Below, piece by piece: positions 61,774 through 64,000 of a stretch of 64,000 bases of DNA. The notes beneath the pieces are model-generated. The model ran no database searches. It saw nothing but the letters and a program-made list of their open reading frames with translations, and was not told the DNA's origin. Origin of the DNA: Salipiger sp. CCB-MM3 (GTDB taxonomy: Bacteria > Pseudomonadota > Alphaproteobacteria > Rhodobacterales > Rhodobacteraceae); NCBI RefSeq assembly GCF_001687105.1, contig NZ_CP014595.1, positions 2,493,001-2,557,000 on the forward strand, written 5' to 3'. Made by a program: the position numbers and the translations under genes. The number at the start of each line of letters is the position of its first letter. Position 1 is the first letter of the stretch.

Positions 61774-62985
61774 TCACTCCATGGCAAGGATCATGTTGCG
61801 CACCACCGGGTAGATCTCATTCTCCCACCTACGCCCGTTGAAGACGCCATAATGGCCGACATTGGCCTGCAGGTGGTGGCGCTTCAGATGCGGGCGTAGC
61901 GACGAACAGAGGTCATGCGCCGCCGAGGTCTGGCCGAGCCCGCAGATATCGTCGCGCCCGCCTTCGACGGTGAGCAGCGCGGTGTGGCGAATGGCAGCGG
62001 GGTTCACCTTGCGCCCGCGATAGGTGAACTCGCCCGTCGCCAGTTCGGCCTTCTTGAAGATGCGCTCGATGGTCTCGATGTAGAACTCCTCGGTCAGATC
62101 GAGCACGGCGAAATACTCGTCGTAGAACTCCTTCACCTTGCGCGCCTCTTCGGTCTCTCCGGCGGCGAGGTGATCGTAGAGCCGTTTGTGCTGCGCGCGG
62201 TGCCGCTCCATGTTCATCGACATGAAGGCGGTGAGTTGCACAAAGCCGGGATAGACCCGCCGACCGGCACCGGCATAGCGCAGCGGCACGGTGGCAATGA
62301 CGTTGCGCTCGAACCAGTCGAGCGGCTTTTCATCGGCCAGCGCATTCACCATCGTGGGGCTTTCGCGCACATCCACCGGGCCCGCCATCAGCGTCATCGA
62401 CAGCGGTGTCGCGGGGTTGCGATCCTCCGACATCACGGCGACCGCGGCCAGCGCCTGAACGCAGGGCTGGCAGACGCCAAGAATATGCGCGCCCGGCCCG
62501 ATCTCTTCGAGAAAGCGGATCACATAGGCGACGTAATCCTCCACCCCGAAAGCGCCCGCCGATTTCGGCACATCGCGGGCGTTCTTCCAGTCGGTGATAT
62601 AGACGTCATGGTCGCGCAGCAGCACTTTCACCGTGCCCGCCAGCAGCGTGGCGAAATGCCCCGAAAGCGGCGCGGTCACCAGCACCTTGGGGCGCGGCGT
62701 GTCGATCTCCTTGCGAAAATGCAGCAACTGGCCAAACGGCAGGTCGAGCGCCACTTCCTCGCGGACCGGCACGTCGCGGTTGCCATCGCGTACCGTGGTG
62801 ATGCCGAAGGCCGGGCGCTCATGGCTGAGCCGGAACCGGCTGACCATCTCCAGCGCGGCGGCATTGTGCCGGGACAGCTGCGCGAAGGGCCCGGCAAGGC
62901 GCGGCATGAAAGTCAGCCCATGCAGCGCCGCCATGCGAAAAGGGGCGATAAAATCATCAAGTCCTTGGTAGCCTGCGTAGAGCAC
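61774..62985 (-). CDS. phaZ: Intracellular polyhydroxyalkanoate depolymerase
   Basis: A 403-residue enzyme that mobilises stored poly(3-hydroxybutyrate). The start is GTG 62985, giving VLYAGYQGLDDFIAPFR, the conserved N-terminus of the family, with GAGGGGAAA upstream. The alpha/beta-hydrolase nucleophile is the cysteine of ILGVCQPCVQ (lipase-box-like, C instead of S), with the acid in VEGGRDDICG and the histidine in ANVGHYGVFNG. This matches the PhaZ1-type enzymes of Ralstonia and roseobacters. The gene is divergent from the GST-like gene, 103 bases away. No phasin or PHA synthase gene lies in the window. Confidence 0.93.
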   Translation of the reverse strand: MLYAGYQGLDDFIAPFRMAALHGLTFMPRLAGPFAQLSRHNAAALEMVSRFRLSHERPAFGITTVRDGNRDVPVREEVALDLPFGQLLHFRKEIDTPRPKVLVTAPLSGHFATLLAGTVKVLLRDHDVYITDWKNARDVPKSAGAFGVEDYVAYVIRFLEEIGPGAHILGVCQPCVQALAAVAVMSEDRNPATPLSMTLMAGPVDVRESPTMVNALADEKPLDWFERNVIATVPLRYAGAGRRVYPGFVQLTAFMSMNMERHRAQHKRLYDHLAAGETEEARKVKEFYDEYFAVLDLTEEFYIETIERIFKKAELATGEFTYRGRKVNPAAIRHTALLTVEGGRDDICGLGQTSAAHDLCSSLRPHLKRHHLQANVGHYGVFNGRRWENEIYPVVRNMILAME

Positions 62986-63088
62986 GTCGATTTCCCCTCG
63001 CTGCCTCGCGAAAACGCTAGCCAGGTCTGCGCGCACGATGCGACAAGAAACTGTGGTCTTGGCGCGAGTGACAGCGGGAGGAAGACGC

Positions 63089-63745
63089 ATGGGGCAGGCA
63101 ACGCTCACCATTTCATCGAAAAACTATTCCTCGTGGTCTTTGCGGGGCTGGCTGCTCTGCCGCATGGCCGGGCTGGAGTTCACCGAGGAGATGGTCGACA
63201 CCACCGACGCCACCGCCCGGCAGGAGCTTTTGCTGCTCTCGCCCACGGTGCTGGTGCCTCGGCTGGTGCATGGCAAAGTGCAGGTCTGGGACACGCTGGC
63301 CATCGCTCAGTATCTCAACGAGATCCTGCCCGAGGCCGGGCTCTACCCCGATGACATCGTGGCGCGCTCGCATTGCCGGTCGATCTCTGGCGAGATGCAT
63401 TCGGGCTTTTACAACCTGCGCTCGGCGCTGCCGATGAACCTCAAGGCGCGGCACCAGAGTTTCAAGATTTTCTCGGGCGCGCGGCCCGATGTCGAGCGGA
63501 TCAAGGTGATCTGGCACGAGTGCCTCGACACCTACGGCGGGCCGTTCCTCTTTGGTGCGCGCCCCTCGGTCGCCGATGCCATGTACGCCCCGGTCTGCAC
63601 GCGTTTCCGCACCTATTCGGTGGCGCTCGATCCGACGCTCGAGGCCTATGTCGAGACCATCCTGAACTGGGCGCCGATGCGCGAATGGACCGAAGGCGCG
63701 CTGGCCGAGCCCGACGAGATCGTCGAGCTTGAAGTGGAGTTTTAA
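63089..63745 (+). CDS. Glutathione S-transferase-like protein
   Basis: A 218-residue protein from ATG 63089 with GGGAGGAAG upstream; starts further left add residues that are not family-like. The thioredoxin-like N-terminal domain begins TLTISSKNYSSWSLRGWLLCRMAGL, with the likely catalytic SSWS region, the cis-proline in VLVPRLVHG and the glutathione-binding WDTLAIAQYL; the C-terminal helical domain holds ARPSVADAMYAPVCTRF. The YSSWSLR start resembles the GST branch related to maleylacetoacetate isomerase-like proteins. Substrate unknown. It converges with the VWA gene, overlapping it by four bases. Confidence 0.88.
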   Translation: MGQATLTISSKNYSSWSLRGWLLCRMAGLEFTEEMVDTTDATARQELLLLSPTVLVPRLVHGKVQVWDTLAIAQYLNEILPEAGLYPDDIVARSHCRSISGEMHSGFYNLRSALPMNLKARHQSFKIFSGARPDVERIKVIWHECLDTYGGPFLFGARPSVADAMYAPVCTRFRTYSVALDPTLEAYVETILNWAPMREWTEGALAEPDEIVELEVEF

Positions 63746-64000
63746 CGCGCCAGCTCGCGGGTGCCGCGGGCGATCCCTTCCAGCGTCATCGGCACCATGC
63801 GCTCCTCGAAAATCTCGCGGATCATCGCGATCGACTGGGTGTAGCGCCAGTGCTTCTCGGGCACCGGGTTGATCCACAGGTGATCGGGCCATTGCGCCCG
63901 GGCACGGCGGAGCCAGACCTCGCCCGCCTCCTTGTTCCAATGCTCATTGGCACCGCCCGGCACGGCGATCTCATAGGGGCTCATCGAAGCATCCCCGACG
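63742..64000 (-). CDS. CoxE-like VWA-domain protein, C-terminal part only
   Basis: The frame is open to the right edge, so only the last 85 or so codons are visible. They read VGDASMSPYEI, then GGANEHWNKEAGEVWLRRARAQWPDHLWINPVPEKHWRYTQSI, in parts, and MVPMTLEGIA, which is the C-terminal part of the VWA proteins usually paired with MoxR-type AAA+ ATPases. The first in-frame ATG (63984) is internal. The pair acts in metal-centre or protein-complex maturation. The stop overlaps the end of the GST-like gene. Confidence 0.75.
   Translation of the reverse strand, partial: VGDASMSPYEIAVPGGANEHWNKEAGEVWLRRARAQWPDHLWINPVPEKHWRYTQSIAMIREIFEERMVPMTLEGIARGTRELAR

Overview
This 64 kb window is ordinary, densely coded chromosome from a GC-rich alphaproteobacterium, almost certainly of the Rhodobacteraceae (Roseobacter group). 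The evidence is the set of family-typical gene pairs (ispG, a RodZ-like DUF4115 protein, minCDE, imuA-imuB-dnaE2, glnE with its small downstream gene, the Entner-Doudoroff pair edd-eda, an Mrp antiporter with fused MnhA/MnhB, and DUF2852) and an alphaproteobacterial SOS box of the GTTC-N7-GTTC type. I cannot name the genus. There is no prophage, transposase, CRISPR array or rRNA; one tRNA-Arg(CCG) is present.

Layout: 1-11.5 kb is mainly cell envelope and isoprenoid genes (RodZ-like protein, ispG, an orphan histidine kinase, a DsbA-like thiol oxidoreductase, a BepA-like M48 protease, an aminotransferase, an AmiC-like amidase and PBP1A). 11.5-17.9 kb is a peptide-type ABC importer whose binding protein and permeases are divergent from a double ATPase. 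17.9-20 kb is minCDE. 20-25.4 kb holds an Hsp70-like ATPase and an ArgE-like deacetylase / FAD oxidoreductase / M20 amidohydrolase group. 25.6-32.4 kb has tRNA-Arg, a large MscS-type channel, a heme oxygenase-bacteriophytochrome operon and a PAS protein. 32.5-38 kb is the SOS mutasome. 38.2-45.5 kb holds leucyltransferase, a BON-LysM protein, an RDD membrane protein, DUF2852, an alpha/beta hydrolase, YbaK and glnE. 45.6-50.2 kb has eda-edd, an rRNA methyltransferase and a PIN protein. 50.2-56.4 kb is a six-gene Na+/H+ antiporter operon. 56.8-64 kb has an ABC ATPase, an AEC transporter, two related glycosyltransferases, a PHB depolymerase, a GST-like protein and the end of a VWA-domain gene.

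The most unusual signals are non-coding. A composite repeat recurs behind genes: a GGGGGC/GCCCCC hairpin, a second hairpin whose stem sequence differs from copy to copy but always (or nearly always) pairs, and a conserved tail ending in AAAGAGAAGAAG. All six clear copies point the same way as the gene they follow, which suggests a 3'-end RNA element. Other candidate control sites are a GGAAC-N17-CGTT (EcfG-like) promoter before bphO-bphP, a perfect SOS box before imuA, two near-identical 24-bp palindromic boxes before the DUF2852 gene, a LacI-type palindrome before edd, and a perfect 14-bp GntR-like palindrome before the AEC transporter. All coordinates and residue positions were worked out by eye; no database search was possible.
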